Shown: positions 8,806 through 19,002, numbered from the stretch's first letter. The stretch is 64,000 bases of DNA from an uncultured Chryseobacterium sp. (GCA_913774355.1 CAJYGB010000022.1:206977-270976), one strand, 5' to 3'. Made by a program: numbers and translations. The notes: a model not told the origin generated them from the sequence alone.

Positions 8806-9972
8806 ATGAAGAAAAATTGTTTATCTATATTCGCAGCAGTCCTGATCTTCGGTTCTGCATTTGTCATAAATTCATGCAGCAAAGAGGATGACGAGATTGC
8901 AACCACTGCCGTTGTAGGCATTGCGCAGGATCCCAACAATTTTAAAGGTGATGTGAACAGCGGGCAGGTGGTTACCCTTGACCCTACCAAAGTATACGTC
9001 CTGAACGGTACGGTAAAAGTAAAAGACGGCGGAAAACTGGTTATTCCCGCAGGAACAAGAATTGTGGCCACGGCCGGAGCTTCATCCTATGTTCTTGTAG
9101 AACAGGGCGGGCAGATCTACGCTAACGGGACCCCCGCTTCCCCGGTTTCCTTTACCTCATCGGCAGCCACCACAGGAACATGGGGCGGCGTCATTATTTG
9201 TGGAAAGGCGCCGATCAATACTGGAGCGACAAGTATTTCCGAAATCGCAGCTGCAACTTACGGAGGAACTTCAGCGGCAGATAACTCGGGATCATTAACT
9301 TATGTACGGATTGAAAATGCAGGAATCAATTTCTCTACAACAGTGAAATTCAACGGCCTTTCTCTGTTTGGAGTAGGAAGCGGAACCAAAGTGGAAAACA
9401 TCGCTGTAATCAGCGGTGCGGAAGATGGAATCCAGCTGTACGGAGGCTCAGTAAATGTTACCAATATTGTTTCCGTAGGCAATGATGATGACGCTTTCGT
9501 CTGGACCGACGGATGGATCGGGACTGCCAATTCCGTCTTTACCCAAAGAAAGACCAATGGTACAGGAAATACAGGGATCAAAGGCATGAACAATGCTTCT
9601 AACTCCTCCGCAACTCCGGTTTCCAGCCCTATCCTTAAAAACATCACCCTGCTTGGCGGAACCTCGGGAGAATCCAACGCCATCAGTTTATCTTCAGGCA
9701 CGTACGCAAGCTTCGACAACGTGGTGGTTTCCAACTGGGCCAAAGGGTTCAGCCTCACCGGAGACGCCACCGTCACTTACCTGAACGGACAAAGTAAAAT
9801 CACCAACGTGTTTTTCGATACGAATGTAACAGGTAAAGTTACAGCTACCTCAACCTCAGGAGCCACTGTCACCCTGCTCAGCAACACTTACACTGAAAAA
9901 TCTGATGCTACCGGTGCCGGAAATAAGATGGGAAATCCGGCTTGGGCGATTGGGTGGTCTGGGTTGCTGTAA
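8806..9972 (+). CDS. Surface lipoprotein, paralogue of the preceding one
   Basis: 388 residues with lipobox FVINSC (Cys24). It shares blocks with the upstream lipoprotein in the same order: KLVIPAGTRIVA, GTPASPVSFTS, TWGGVIICGKAPIN, YGGTSAADNSGSLTYVRIENAG, and Asp-rich loops (GNDDDAFVW). It is about 85 residues shorter and has its own transcription unit after a terminator. It probably arose by tandem duplication and could be an alternative ligand-binding partner for the receptor. The exact function is unknown. Confidence 0.8.
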   Translation: MKKNCLSIFAAVLIFGSAFVINSCSKEDDEIATTAVVGIAQDPNNFKGDVNSGQVVTLDPTKVYVLNGTVKVKDGGKLVIPAGTRIVATAGASSYVLVEQGGQIYANGTPASPVSFTSSAATTGTWGGVIICGKAPINTGATSISEIAAATYGGTSAADNSGSLTYVRIENAGINFSTTVKFNGLSLFGVGSGTKVENIAVISGAEDGIQLYGGSVNVTNIVSVGNDDDAFVWTDGWIGTANSVFTQRKTNGTGNTGIKGMNNASNSSATPVSSPILKNITLLGGTSGESNAISLSSGTYASFDNVVVSNWAKGFSLTGDATVTYLNGQSKITNVFFDTNVTGKVTATSTSGATVTLLSNTYTEKSDATGAGNKMGNPAWAIGWSGLL

Positions 9973-10056
9973 ATATATGTAAACACTGTACGACCTTATT
10001 GATACTTACATAAGGGATTTTAAAACTCGTAAAACTTTTTCTAATTTATAAAACAC

Positions 10057-10087
10057 AGAACCCACCACTTTGCGGTGGGTTCTTTAT
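10057..10087 (+). terminator. Rho-independent terminator
   Basis: Hairpin AGAACCCACC/GGTGGGTTCT with loop ACTTTGC and a T-rich 3' side, about 85 bases past the second lipoprotein. It also lies beyond the convergent immunity-like gene. Confidence 0.75.
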
Positions 10088-10123
10088 TATTGCTCACGGA
10101 TTATAAATCCGCGAGAGCGGGTT

Positions 10124-10399
10124 TTATTCTTGTATTTTTTGAATAATTTCAACTAGTTCATTGTATATACTTTCTCTCTCTTTTTCAATTATTTCTCCTG
10201 TGTCATATTTTTCAATAATAATATTGTATTTATTAGTTTTATCATAATTAAAAGTCGATATGTAGATCAAAGCAGTTCCTACTTGAATACCTATTGCTGT
10301 AATATCCGCTTCCCAAAAATCAACGATTTTATAGTCTTGAAGTGATTCTTGTTTTAATCTTAAAAGTAATTCGTTTATCTCAGTATTTTTATTCTCCAT
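10124..10399 (-). CDS. Small acidic protein, probable immunity protein of the RHS toxin
   Basis: 91 residues, cytoplasmic, with no signal or membrane segment. It opens with MENKNTEINELLLRLKQES and ends with a Glu-rich helix. I do not recognise a named family. The case for immunity is context: it is the last gene of the RHS locus, and its ATG overlaps the toxin-tip stop as TAATG, the usual coupling of toxin and immunity genes. Codons are AT-rich, as in the toxin tip and unlike the RHS core, which is typical of exchanged toxin cassettes. Confidence 0.6.
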   Translation of the reverse strand: MENKNTEINELLLRLKQESLQDYKIVDFWEADITAIGIQVGTALIYISTFNYDKTNKYNIIIEKYDTGEIIEKERESIYNELVEIIQKIQE

Positions 10400-10815
10400 T
10401 ATTTTAAAAATCTACTATCTGTTAATAATTTTCGGACAGTTGTATTACCACTTTGTAAAGCTTCTTTTACCGTACTATCTAAATATTCTGCAGGGAAAAC
10501 AGCTTTTATACTACCTTTTCTATGAGTTGATATAAATTCCTGTACTGTGTTATCTACATTTTCCAGTATACTTATAGTAGTAGGACTACTTATATTTAAT
10601 TTAAGTAATTTTGCTAATTTCAAGAATTTTCCTCCAAGATTACCCATTTTCGCAATATTCCCAATCTTTCCTTTTCTTAGATTAACTAATAAAATGGCTG
10701 TTGCAATAACAGTTTCTTCTCCATTTTCACCTTCGCCAATTGAACTGAAAGAGTCTGATAAAAGGTTTGGAACGTCCATAATTAATTTTCCCACACCTTG
10801 TATGTCACTTAGCAC
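10399..10815 (-). CDS. Probable RHS C-terminal toxin tip, separated from the RHS core by an in-frame TAG
   Basis: 138 residues from a GTG. The frame is open back to base 10845, directly after the RHS stop codon, and lies in the same frame as the RHS gene. So the tip would be fused to the RHS core if the TAG at 10846-10848 were sense. The intervening residues (LRDRYGYGKG) and VLSDIQGVGKLIMDVPNLL look like a normal linker. The C-terminus (AEYLDSTVKEALQSGNTTVRKLLTDSRFLK) resembles polymorphic-toxin tips, but I cannot name the activity. As written it lacks export and is probably silent, or made only by readthrough. Confidence 0.6.
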   Translation of the reverse strand: MLSDIQGVGKLIMDVPNLLSDSFSSIGEGENGEETVIATAILLVNLRKGKIGNIAKMGNLGGKFLKLAKLLKLNISSPTTISILENVDNTVQEFISTHRKGSIKAVFPAEYLDSTVKEALQSGNTTVRKLLTDSRFLK

Positions 10816-10845
10816 TCCTTTTCCGTAACCATATCGATCTCTAAG

Positions 10846-13785
10846 CTACGCGCTTTCTTCTGGAGTATTTGGTCTAATTGGTGCTATTAATGATAATGTT
10901 TCTTTAATGTCTATTTGGGAAATAATATCTGCGGCTTTATATGTAAATTTTTTAACCCCAGTTATTACAATCTCTTCTATAGATTGTCCGCCTTTAGGAC
11001 CATATATTTTTTTAGGATCTGGATCTTCTCCAATCATTCCAGTTGGATCATTAAATCTAATTGGGTTTCCGTAAACATAAGAATAAGGGCTATACGTGAA
11101 TTGTAATTCACTTAATGGATCATGCACTCCCAATCTTCCGATATCCGCCATATAGAACCTTACCCCATAATCATACATTCCTATCTCCGTTTGCAGCTCC
11201 TTTCCGTTGTACTTGTAATTGTATTCCGGGTTTCCTGCCAACTCATTGTATCCTCCATGCTTCAGCCCAAACGGATAATAATTGTTTTCTTCAAGAACTT
11301 CTACGCTGCTGCCGTTGTTAAAATAACTCAGTCTTACATTTCCCAAATGATCGGTGTAATTGTAAATATACTTATTTTGCTGGAAATCAAAATAACCTTC
11401 TGAAGTGGGAACAAATTGCAGGAAATTGCTTGAATCATCACCCGCTGCGATCAACGATGCATTATACTGGAACCCGTCCAGGTAATCCGTATTGGTACTG
11501 AGAGAAAATCTCCCTGAAATGCCTTTTCCAACCTTTACACCATCAGCCCTGTAGGTATAAGTGATGGTCTGTTTAGACCTTCCGCTTCCTGTAGTAAACA
11601 GCTTGGGTAGATTTAAATGATTGTACTCAATAGTAGTGATATTCTTATCCAGCTGGCTTATCATACTGCCATTGGAATCATAAGTAATGGTATTTTGTAA
11701 GGCATTGTATCCTGAAGCATTATTGCTCACACCGGAAGGAAGGGTGATCTTATCAAGACGGTTCCCGGTGTAATTATACACCAGATCATCAATCAATTCC
11801 GGTGTTGTGCCTGAATAAGGTTTGGAGAATCTTTTCAGGGTAAGGATATTGCCATTCAGATCATAGGTGAGCTGTTCGTTATAATTATTGTTGTTGATCA
11901 CTGATGATCCCGGTTCGGAGTACATTCCCTGCTGAAGCCTGTTAAGTTTATCATACGTAAAAGAATACCTTCTTTTATTGTCATTGGCTACAGTAGAGGT
12001 TTTCCAGTCGATCTCAGCGATGTTCCCATTAAACCTGCCGGGAGCAAGACCTGAATTTTCAGGATTGTTGTACTTCATAGCATAACCAAAAAAGTCACTG
12101 CCCAGATTATCCGGATCATTGATCTGTGTCATCCAGCCCCGGATGTTATACTGGTAATCCACCGTCTGAAGACCGTTGCCTAAAACTGTTCCGCCTACTT
12201 TTTTACTTTGCAGCTGCGAAAGTTCATTGTAGGTATTCTGTGCCAGAATTTCTACAGGGTTGTTGTCTACCTTATGCCGGTGTACCAAAAGCCGGTTCTG
12301 TCCATCATATTCAAATGTTTCGGTAATCACTCTTTCGGTATCAGTAGCGAGCCTTTTATGCTGTGTCAGAATAATATTCGGGACACCTGAAAAATCCAGC
12401 CTTTTTTCGATATTGGTATATCCTCCCAGATGGTTTTGAGCATACTCCCTGATGAGTCTTCCTTTCAGGTCATAATACATGTATTTTTTTGTCCAGTGGT
12501 CATCTTCTATATTCTTTACAAAACTGGATACGGGAAGACCTTTTGTGCTTACGCCATACTGCTGTGCATTCGATGGCAACACCACCTGGTCATATACCAT
12601 GGTAGGAAAAGGATCGCCCGGCAAATATGAATCGTAATAATTGACAGACAATATGCTTTCTATATTTTGAGGGTATGCTGTATTGGCATAATAGATCTGT
12701 AATCCACTCTGAGTGTAGGATCCGTAGGTTTCCGTATTTACCCCATACGTGTTCGTAATCCACGTCTGTACTGCGTTGCGGTCTCCATTATCAATTGAAA
12801 TACCTGTATATAATACTCTTCCAAACTTATCATACTTTGTAAAAAACCACTTGTTTAAAAGTTTCTGATTGGCATCCTGTGTTGCCACCAATCGGTCTGC
12901 TTTATCGTACACCATATATTCCCAGCCTTTCCCGGGAAGTTTCTTTTCGACAAGCCTTCCCCTGCCATCATATTTATACTGATAGCAAAGCTCCCCAAGC
13001 ACCGTGTTGGGATCTGCTTCCACAGCAGCTTTCGGGGAAATGACAAAAGCCAGCTGGTTGTATTCGTTGTAGACATAGTAGGTATCCGCCTTCTCGGTAT
13101 CATTAATAATTTTTCTGACCAAAAGAACCTGCCCTTCCCCGTTTTTGAACTCGATGGTGACATTCCCGTCTTCGTCGGTAACGGTATTTTTATACAGCTG
13201 CGCCGTCCCGTAATTTGTACTCTGGTTGAGCACCGAACTGGTGGCACCATTCACCCAAGTGGTAACGGTAGTGTATTTTTTAACGGCATCACCGGTTGTA
13301 TTGGCATTATACCCGAACTGTACCGGCTTGGTATCCCACGCCATGCCCACCTGCTTCTGCTGAAGGATCCGGTCCAAAGGTGAGTTTTCCAGGATTTTTT
13401 CTGAAAAAGGACTTTCGTTCGCATAGATTCCGGTGGGGTCCCCTACAGGAAAATATCCGGAATTTTGCTGGGAGTAGATGGCTCCGTTATTTGTTCCCTG
13501 CTGGGGAACAGGAAGGTAATCCAGGACCTGTCTTCCGAATCCGTCATATAAAATAGGTGTTACCACGTCTTTTCCTTGTGGAGACGCTTTAACATTCACA
13601 ATCTGCTTGGGCCGTCCCAGCCCATCGAAATACTGAACGGTCTCAATCTGTTTGGCTGTAGAGCTTGAGGAGGTGACCGGTTCCAGATATGTCCTGCTCT
13701 GGATATAGTTTTCTGTAGAAGTAAGCTGTGCCTGCACAAATCCTGATAAAAGGATCGTACTTATCGGAATTAATATCTTTTTCAT
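10846..13785 (-). CDS. DUF6443/RHS repeat-associated core protein
   Basis: 979 residues with a signal peptide (MKKILIPISTILLSGFVQAQ). The N-terminal part (~22-130) matches DUF6443 (YIQSRTYLEP, VQYFDGLGRPKQIVNVKASP). Many YD repeats follow (YDGFGRQVLDY, YDGRGRLVEKKLPG, YDKFGRVLYTG, YDLKGRLIREYA). The RHS core is DHLGNVRLSYF, NYYPFGLKHGGYN, YNYKYNGKELQTEIGMYDYGVR, ending YGNPIRFNDPTGM. RHS shells enclose a C-terminal toxin. Here the protein stops at TAG about 60 residues past the core, and the presumed toxin continues in frame. It starts 5 bp after the upstream RHS-associated gene. Confidence 0.9.
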   Translation of the reverse strand: MKKILIPISTILLSGFVQAQLTSTENYIQSRTYLEPVTSSSSTAKQIETVQYFDGLGRPKQIVNVKASPQGKDVVTPILYDGFGRQVLDYLPVPQQGTNNGAIYSQQNSGYFPVGDPTGIYANESPFSEKILENSPLDRILQQKQVGMAWDTKPVQFGYNANTTGDAVKKYTTVTTWVNGATSSVLNQSTNYGTAQLYKNTVTDEDGNVTIEFKNGEGQVLLVRKIINDTEKADTYYVYNEYNQLAFVISPKAAVEADPNTVLGELCYQYKYDGRGRLVEKKLPGKGWEYMVYDKADRLVATQDANQKLLNKWFFTKYDKFGRVLYTGISIDNGDRNAVQTWITNTYGVNTETYGSYTQSGLQIYYANTAYPQNIESILSVNYYDSYLPGDPFPTMVYDQVVLPSNAQQYGVSTKGLPVSSFVKNIEDDHWTKKYMYYDLKGRLIREYAQNHLGGYTNIEKRLDFSGVPNIILTQHKRLATDTERVITETFEYDGQNRLLVHRHKVDNNPVEILAQNTYNELSQLQSKKVGGTVLGNGLQTVDYQYNIRGWMTQINDPDNLGSDFFGYAMKYNNPENSGLAPGRFNGNIAEIDWKTSTVANDNKRRYSFTYDKLNRLQQGMYSEPGSSVINNNNYNEQLTYDLNGNILTLKRFSKPYSGTTPELIDDLVYNYTGNRLDKITLPSGVSNNASGYNALQNTITYDSNGSMISQLDKNITTIEYNHLNLPKLFTTGSGRSKQTITYTYRADGVKVGKGISGRFSLSTNTDYLDGFQYNASLIAAGDDSSNFLQFVPTSEGYFDFQQNKYIYNYTDHLGNVRLSYFNNGSSVEVLEENNYYPFGLKHGGYNELAGNPEYNYKYNGKELQTEIGMYDYGVRFYMADIGRLGVHDPLSELQFTYSPYSYVYGNPIRFNDPTGMIGEDPDPKKIYGPKGGQSIEEIVITGVKKFTYKAADIISQIDIKETLSLIAPIRPNTPEESA

Positions 13786-13790
13786 CGGTA

Positions 13791-16037
13791 TTAGTTTTTG
13801 TAATTGTATTTAAATTCTTTTAGCAGTTTGCCAGCTTGGTTTTCTTCTCTTACTTCTTTTAATCTATTAGCGGTATCATAAAGGTAAACCTCCCTTATTC
13901 CTGATGGAGGGGTAATGCTCCTTACACCAATAAGCGGATCATAGGTATACGTAGTAACATGGTAATTTGCTAAACTTGCATCTTTCCTGAAATTATCAAG
14001 TGCTGAAAGAAAAGCAGATTCATCATTTCCTGGAGCTGCGGCATTATCTGTTGTCGATGCGTTAACAATAGAGTCGATTAATGATTGGGAAATGTCAGAA
14101 AGCTTTGCTCCTTCAATCTTGGCTATAGGTTGGGTTTGGTTATACCCCCAGATGATGGTGGTTGAAATCCCGTCCTTTGTAGTATATTGCTGGAGATTAC
14201 TTCTGCTATCGTAAAGATCGTAGGTGACTTCGTTAAAACGTTCTGCTGCGGAAGGAACTTCTGTGACGCCAAATCCAGAGCCAGCCGGAGGTGTAGGGAC
14301 CATATCATTCTCATAATATTTTAAGATTCTTTTAGGTAAAACTAAATTTGTTACAAAATTATATTCGTAAAGAGACTGAATTCTGTTTTGAAAAATATTA
14401 TTTTTATAATTTGTTGTTACCAGTGGAATTCCAGACATATTTTTCAAAAGCATGCTGGGAATGGAGAAGTATGGCGGTAAGTTTTGTTGTGGCTGGTTGC
14501 CATGTCTCAGATCATCAGCATATAGATACAGAGTTTTTAATTCAATGTCATCAGGATATTTAATTGTTTCACCAGTTAAATTTAAGTGCTTAGATGAATT
14601 TCGCTTATATTCAGCTATTGTTTTTAGTTCATTACCGCTAATATAATCAGTCGTAATAGTAGAGTTTAAAAAATAAGGATAAACATTTTCTTTTTGATAG
14701 TAAACCCAAGAAGATATCTGATGAACTCTCGAAAAATATTTATTTTGCAACAATGGATGCAAACTAACAGCTGTATAATTATTTTCTATTTTTCTGATTA
14801 TACTATTGTCTTTATACATCTCTGTTTTCAATAGTTTTCCTCTTTGAAAATCGTTATAATTATATTTTACGTAAAAATTTTTATTCAATTTATATGGCTT
14901 CAAATCATTGTCTAAAGCCAGAATATTGCGTTCAATAAGAATATCAGGATTTGTTGAGTAATCACTAAAATAATACTTTTGCTGTAGTATATTATTTCTA
15001 AGTTCTGCAACTTCACTATAGGTAATTGGTGAAGAACTCAAAGAGTTCTCAGAAATATTTTGTGCCGTTTCCTTTAACATTTGTGTTCTTCCCCCTACGG
15101 CATTTTTATAATCGATATAATTCATATATCTAAAAGTTTGGGTGGCAATACCACTAGATTCATTAGTTCCTGACCCGTAGTTTTTAATGTATTTAAAATC
15201 TCTTGTATAAGTATTTGTTCCATCAAAATCTATAATTTTTTTGATTCTTGCACCTCCAACTATTCCAGATTCATTTTTTAGATATGGAAAAAAATCAGAA
15301 GAAAAATCTTTCTCTATTTTTCTAGAATAAGAATGAGGCTCATAATAAAATGTTGAATTCCCTTTAGTAGGATAACTAATAACTTTTAATAAAGCTGTAT
15401 TTACTAAATTTGGATTGGAATCTCGGGAATTTCCTGTTATTTGATAATCACCTGTATTCGTATTAAAACTATATTGAGGTATTAAAAAATTGTTATTTTC
15501 ATTCTCTCCATTCCAATAGCCCCAAAAATCTATACCTAACGTTGTTTCTTTAGGTAAGTTTTCTTTATTATAATAATCAAAGGTATACTTTCTATTATCT
15601 GGAAAATTAAGCGATATGAGGAAAAATCTATCTTTATTTCTATAATATTCAAAGCCTATATTTTTAACTACAGTATTTTGATTTTTTATTTCAATGTTGC
15701 TTAATTTTAAAGGCTGATAATTGTTATCCAAAGATTGAAAGCGTGTATAAGTAAATTTTACGAGTTCTTTTCCATCTAATGAAATTGCAGATGGAAAAAC
15801 CTTTTTAGTTAGAGTATATTGGAAATAAGGTGCCTGATAAGAAAATCCACTTCCGTCTCCCCAAACATGATATCCTCCTGTGCTTGTATTATAATTATAA
15901 TTAAATCTTTCATTTTGCTGATTAACATATTTATTGTAGTCAAACAGTTCTTCTACGAAATCAAAGGTAGATTGTTGAGGTGGGGGTGTTGATGTACAAA
16001 AATTCCCTAAATTAGAAAGATTAAAAAGTAGAATCAA
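13791..16037 (-). pseudogene. RHS-associated large protein, 3' fragment (frameshifted)
   Basis: 748 codons open from a TTG that is probably not a true start. Residues include YNYNTSTGGYHVWGDGSGFS, RDSNPNLVNTALLKVISYPT and C-terminal YD-type repeats (YDLYDSRSNLQQYTTKDG, YDTANRLKEVREENQAG). It is the continuation of the fragment at 16021-16875. Removing one T from the T5 run at 16023-16027 joins the two as ...KKIDSTFNLSNLGNF... into one ORF of about 1030 codons, the usual size for the gene preceding DUF6443/RHS genes in this group. Probably inactive unless the extra base is a sequencing error or is corrected by slippage. Confidence 0.75.
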
Positions 16038-16875
16038 TTTTCTTATATTTTAAATATTCTATTTCTATGATGTGATTATTAGGATATTCAATTTTTCTTA
16101 AATACCAACTATTTATAGAGAAAATTCCTTGACCATTTGGAAGTAAATGAGCCGGATCTTTAGAACTTCCCATTTGATAAGATATTTCAAGATTCGTATG
16201 ATTTCCTCCAAAATAGTATTTAATCCCTCTACCGTCAGTGATTATGATCTCAGAATCGACAGGTGTACAGCCGTAATTATTTTGATTACTTAGATTAGAA
16301 ATATCTATTTTTAAATTCATATCTTCTGATACAGCTATTGGTACTCCATCATTGTTGATATAGAAATACCCCGAATTTCCCATAAAATTAAAATTGAATT
16401 TGTCTGGGTGAAGTTCATATTGATATCCATTTATAGAGACATGATCCTTCCAAAAAGAAGAATTATAGGAACCATCATAAATATCAATATTAGATTTAGG
16501 ACTTAATCTTGCCCCTACAAGAAAGCCCTTAGATATAAATGTATCCTCAGAAGAATCAGAATCATCTGCAATTCCATTAATATCTCGTGAAATAACTCCT
16601 CCAAAATTTAGGAACCAATTATGTCCTACATAATTTGATTTTTTATTAGGGATAAATCCTGAAGAATTATAATTTAATGTTAAATTAAAATTTCCAATAG
16701 ACTGAAAGTTTTCTTGAAAAATTGGAATACTTAAATCAGCTCCTCCAACATTCAAGTTAACTGGAATATTCCCAAATCTTTCCATTTCATAACTTTGTGG
16801 AGATTTAATATTAAGGCTTTGAGAAGTATATAGATTGTAAAACAGTATTGAAAATAATAGTGTGTTCTTTTTCAT
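16021..16875 (-). pseudogene. RHS-associated large protein, 5' fragment with signal peptide
   Basis: 284 residues with signal peptide MKKNTLLFSILFYNLYTSQS. The body contains PSYEMERFGNIPVNLNVGGAD-like residues (here SPQSYEMERFGNIPVNLNVG), LTLNYNSSGFIPN and HNWFLNFGGVISRDINGI. This is the N-terminal beta-rich module seen in SpvB/RHS-associated exported proteins. The frame ends at 16021 just after ...KKIDSTF, where an extra base in a homopolymer shifts it. It lies 6 bp downstream of the T9SS-sorted gene, so the locus reads as one operon. Confidence 0.75.
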
Positions 16876-16881
16876 GTTCTT

Positions 16882-17745
16882 TTATTTTTTAATGAGTTTT
16901 GCACTCGCCGTTTTCCCTGTTTCCGTCTTCACCGATACTATGTAAGCCCCCTGAATGAGCGGCTGCGTATTAATTTTGGTTACTTTGTTTTTTGTTTTAA
17001 CGTTCTGAAGCTGCCTTCCTCCCATATCATACACCGTAATTTCCGCTCCAAACGCACCTTCCCTCAAACCCTCAAACCCAAGCTCCACATACGCGAAATC
17101 ACTCACCGGATTCGGGTAAATCTTAATATCCTGCTTCTCGATCAATTGGTCAATTTGCTTATCACCTAACTTCACAATTTTCCAGTTTTCTCTTCCCAGT
17201 TCCTCGGCGCTGGTTCCGGCCAAAATGATTGAACCGTCTCTATTCAGCTTAATATCCGAAAGCCGTTCTTCCCTTTTGCTGGATTCGCCTTTGACGTGCT
17301 TTTTCCACTGCTCATTGCCATTCTGATCCAAATACAGCATCCAGAACTTTTCATCATCCGTTTCGATTCTTCCCTCTGCCTGCGTGTAGCCGCCCAATAA
17401 AATCCCTCTCGTATTTTTATCATCGGAAGCATGCAGAACGCTCATGCCCATCAGAACATCCCGGTTCTTGAAATTGTAGGACTTCTGCCATATCTCTTCG
17501 CCTCTCGGGTTTACGGAGATCAACCAAAGGTCTGTTCCCTCTTCGATGCCTACGGTTTTATTTCCCGAACGCTCCGATCTGGATTCCCCGCCGATCAGAT
17601 AACCGGTGGAAGTCATGGCCAAAGTCCTTAAATGATCGTCACCTGTTCCACCGAAATTCTTTTCCCATTCTACCTTGCCTTCTTTATTAAGCTTGACGAT
17701 GTGATAATCGCCTTCGCCGTAATTGGAGGTGGTTTTGGTTGATGG
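16882..17745 (-). pseudogene. T9SS-exported repeat protein, 3' fragment with sorting domain
   Basis: The open frame begins after the shift near 17744; an internal start at 17622 gives 246 residues. It contains propeller-like repeats (DLWLISVNPRGEEIWQKSY, FWMLYLDQNGNEQWKKHV, NWKIVKLGD). It ends in a type A T9SS C-terminal domain: IKIYPNPVSDFAYVEL, then ITVYDMGGRQLQNVK, GAYIVSVKTETG and KLIKK. The sorting domain marks a secreted or cell-surface protein. It is the 3' part of the gene whose 5' part is 17670-18464; together they would encode about 527 residues. Confidence 0.85.
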
Positions 17746-18464
17746 TTAATGACTTTGCTACTTCCAGCCACCGCTCCACTTCTGGAATAGATCCCTAACA
17801 ATGCTCCGCCATCCAGAGTCGGAATTATTTTCTCCACTTCATCGAGTCCTTTTCCGCCTAAAATAAGTTGTGAAATTTCCTTTCCGTTCTTATCAAGCCT
17901 TACGATAAGAACGTCTTTCGATCCGAATCCTTTCTCTGAATTCTGGATGTTGCCTGCTGCAAAAAATCCGAAATCCGTCGTCTGGATCACTGCTCTTGCT
18001 TCTTCGTCTGAAGCTCCGCCGATGGTTTTCTGCCACAATTCATCCCCGAATTCGTTGATGCGGATCAGCCAGAGATCGCTTCCGCCTCTGGATTCCTCTT
18101 TTTTATCCAGGCCTTGGCCTGAGTAGGACGTGCCTGCAAGTAAATACCCACCTTCCTGCGTATTGACGGTGGCTGATAAGAAATCATGGTTTTTCCCGGA
18201 GAAGTATTTTTCCCAGACTTCTTCTCCCTGCTGGTTCAGTTTCACCACATGGAAATCGTAGCCGTTGTTCTGCTTATTATCCGAAGAGATTTTATTGGAC
18301 CGGATACTGCTGCCTGAAATCAGGTATTGCTGATCGATGGTGGTGGTCACCTGGGAAAGGAAATCCTGCGTCGAAGACGTAATGTCTTTCTGCCAGACCA
18401 CTTACTGGGCGGAAATGCCCAGTACCATGCACAGGGTAAGTGCGCTCATGTAAAGTCTTTTCAT
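17670..18464 (-). pseudogene. T9SS-exported repeat protein, 5' fragment with nonsense codon
   Basis: ATG at 18464 starts a 20-residue signal peptide (MKRLYMSALTLCMVLGISAQ) followed at once by TAA (18402-18404). The frame then stays open as VVWQKDITSSTQDFL and so on, with repeats (HVVKLNQQGEEVWEKYFSG, DLWLIRINEFGDELWQKTIGG, DVLIVRLDKNGKEIS). A CAA-to-TAA transition explains the stop. Near 17744 the frame is lost by an apparent one-base deletion: restoring AACCCA gives VINPSTKTTSNYGEGDYHIV in the frame of the 3' fragment. Two independent lesions make this a clear pseudogene, or one with sequence errors. Confidence 0.85.
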
Positions 18465-18576
18465 GTCCTTAGTATTTAATTGTTAATTTTAAATTTTTTC
18501 AAAAATATTTTACTTATTTAATAAAAGAGTTGCTTTATTAACTTAATGCAAATAATAAATAACGTAAAAGATCATA

Positions 18577-18864
18577 TTACTCCGTATTCCAGTTCAGAAT
18601 TTCAATATTCCGTTCCGCATACCCCAAAGCGTCCTGTACCGATAGAAAGGGGCGCGAACTGCTGTCTGCTGAAATATAGCCTTGTTCATCAATAAGGTAC
18701 TTTCCGAAATGCAGGTAATAGACGGTGCTGTCTTTTCCGATAGTTGATGAAAAAGCAGCAGATCCCAATGATGAAAGGTTACCGGGCTCCTGCTCTACCA
18801 GTAAAATCGGCAGATAGGTATTTCCGGAATACTTCCATTCGCCGGTCTTAATTATTTTGTGCAT
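18577..18864 (-). CDS. Hypothetical protein
   Basis: 95 residues, no signal peptide. It begins MHKIIKTGEWKYSGNTYLPILLVEQEPG and contains TVYYLHFGKYLIDEQGYISADSSS and AERNIEILNW. I do not recognise the family. The beta-rich start and length suggest a small cytoplasmic domain. It lies upstream of the decayed RHS locus on the same strand, across a 110-bp AT-rich spacer, and could belong to that locus or stand alone. Confidence 0.6.
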   Translation of the reverse strand: MHKIIKTGEWKYSGNTYLPILLVEQEPGNLSSLGSAAFSSTIGKDSTVYYLHFGKYLIDEQGYISADSSSRPFLSVQDALGYAERNIEILNWNTE

Positions 18865-18956
18865 GATCTGAATGTTTTTTTAAAGCATAAAAATAAGATG
18901 TTCAAAAACTTTTAAGATTTCAGGAATATTAATTTCATATTAAATGATGTATAAAA

Positions 18957-18992
18957 ACAGAAAACGCAGTTTGCACTGCGTTTTCTATTTTT
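18957..18992. terminator. Bidirectional terminator hairpin
   Basis: AGAAAACGCAGT/ACTGCGTTTTCT stem with loop TTGC and a TATTTTT tail on the plus strand. Confidence 0.7.
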
Positions 18993-19002
18993 ATAGGTGA
19001 AT

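Noticed and set aside
11122-11403. Plus-strand open frame opposite the RHS gene
   Set aside because: Composition is dominated by hydrophobic codons mirrored from the RHS repeats; no start context or homology pattern.
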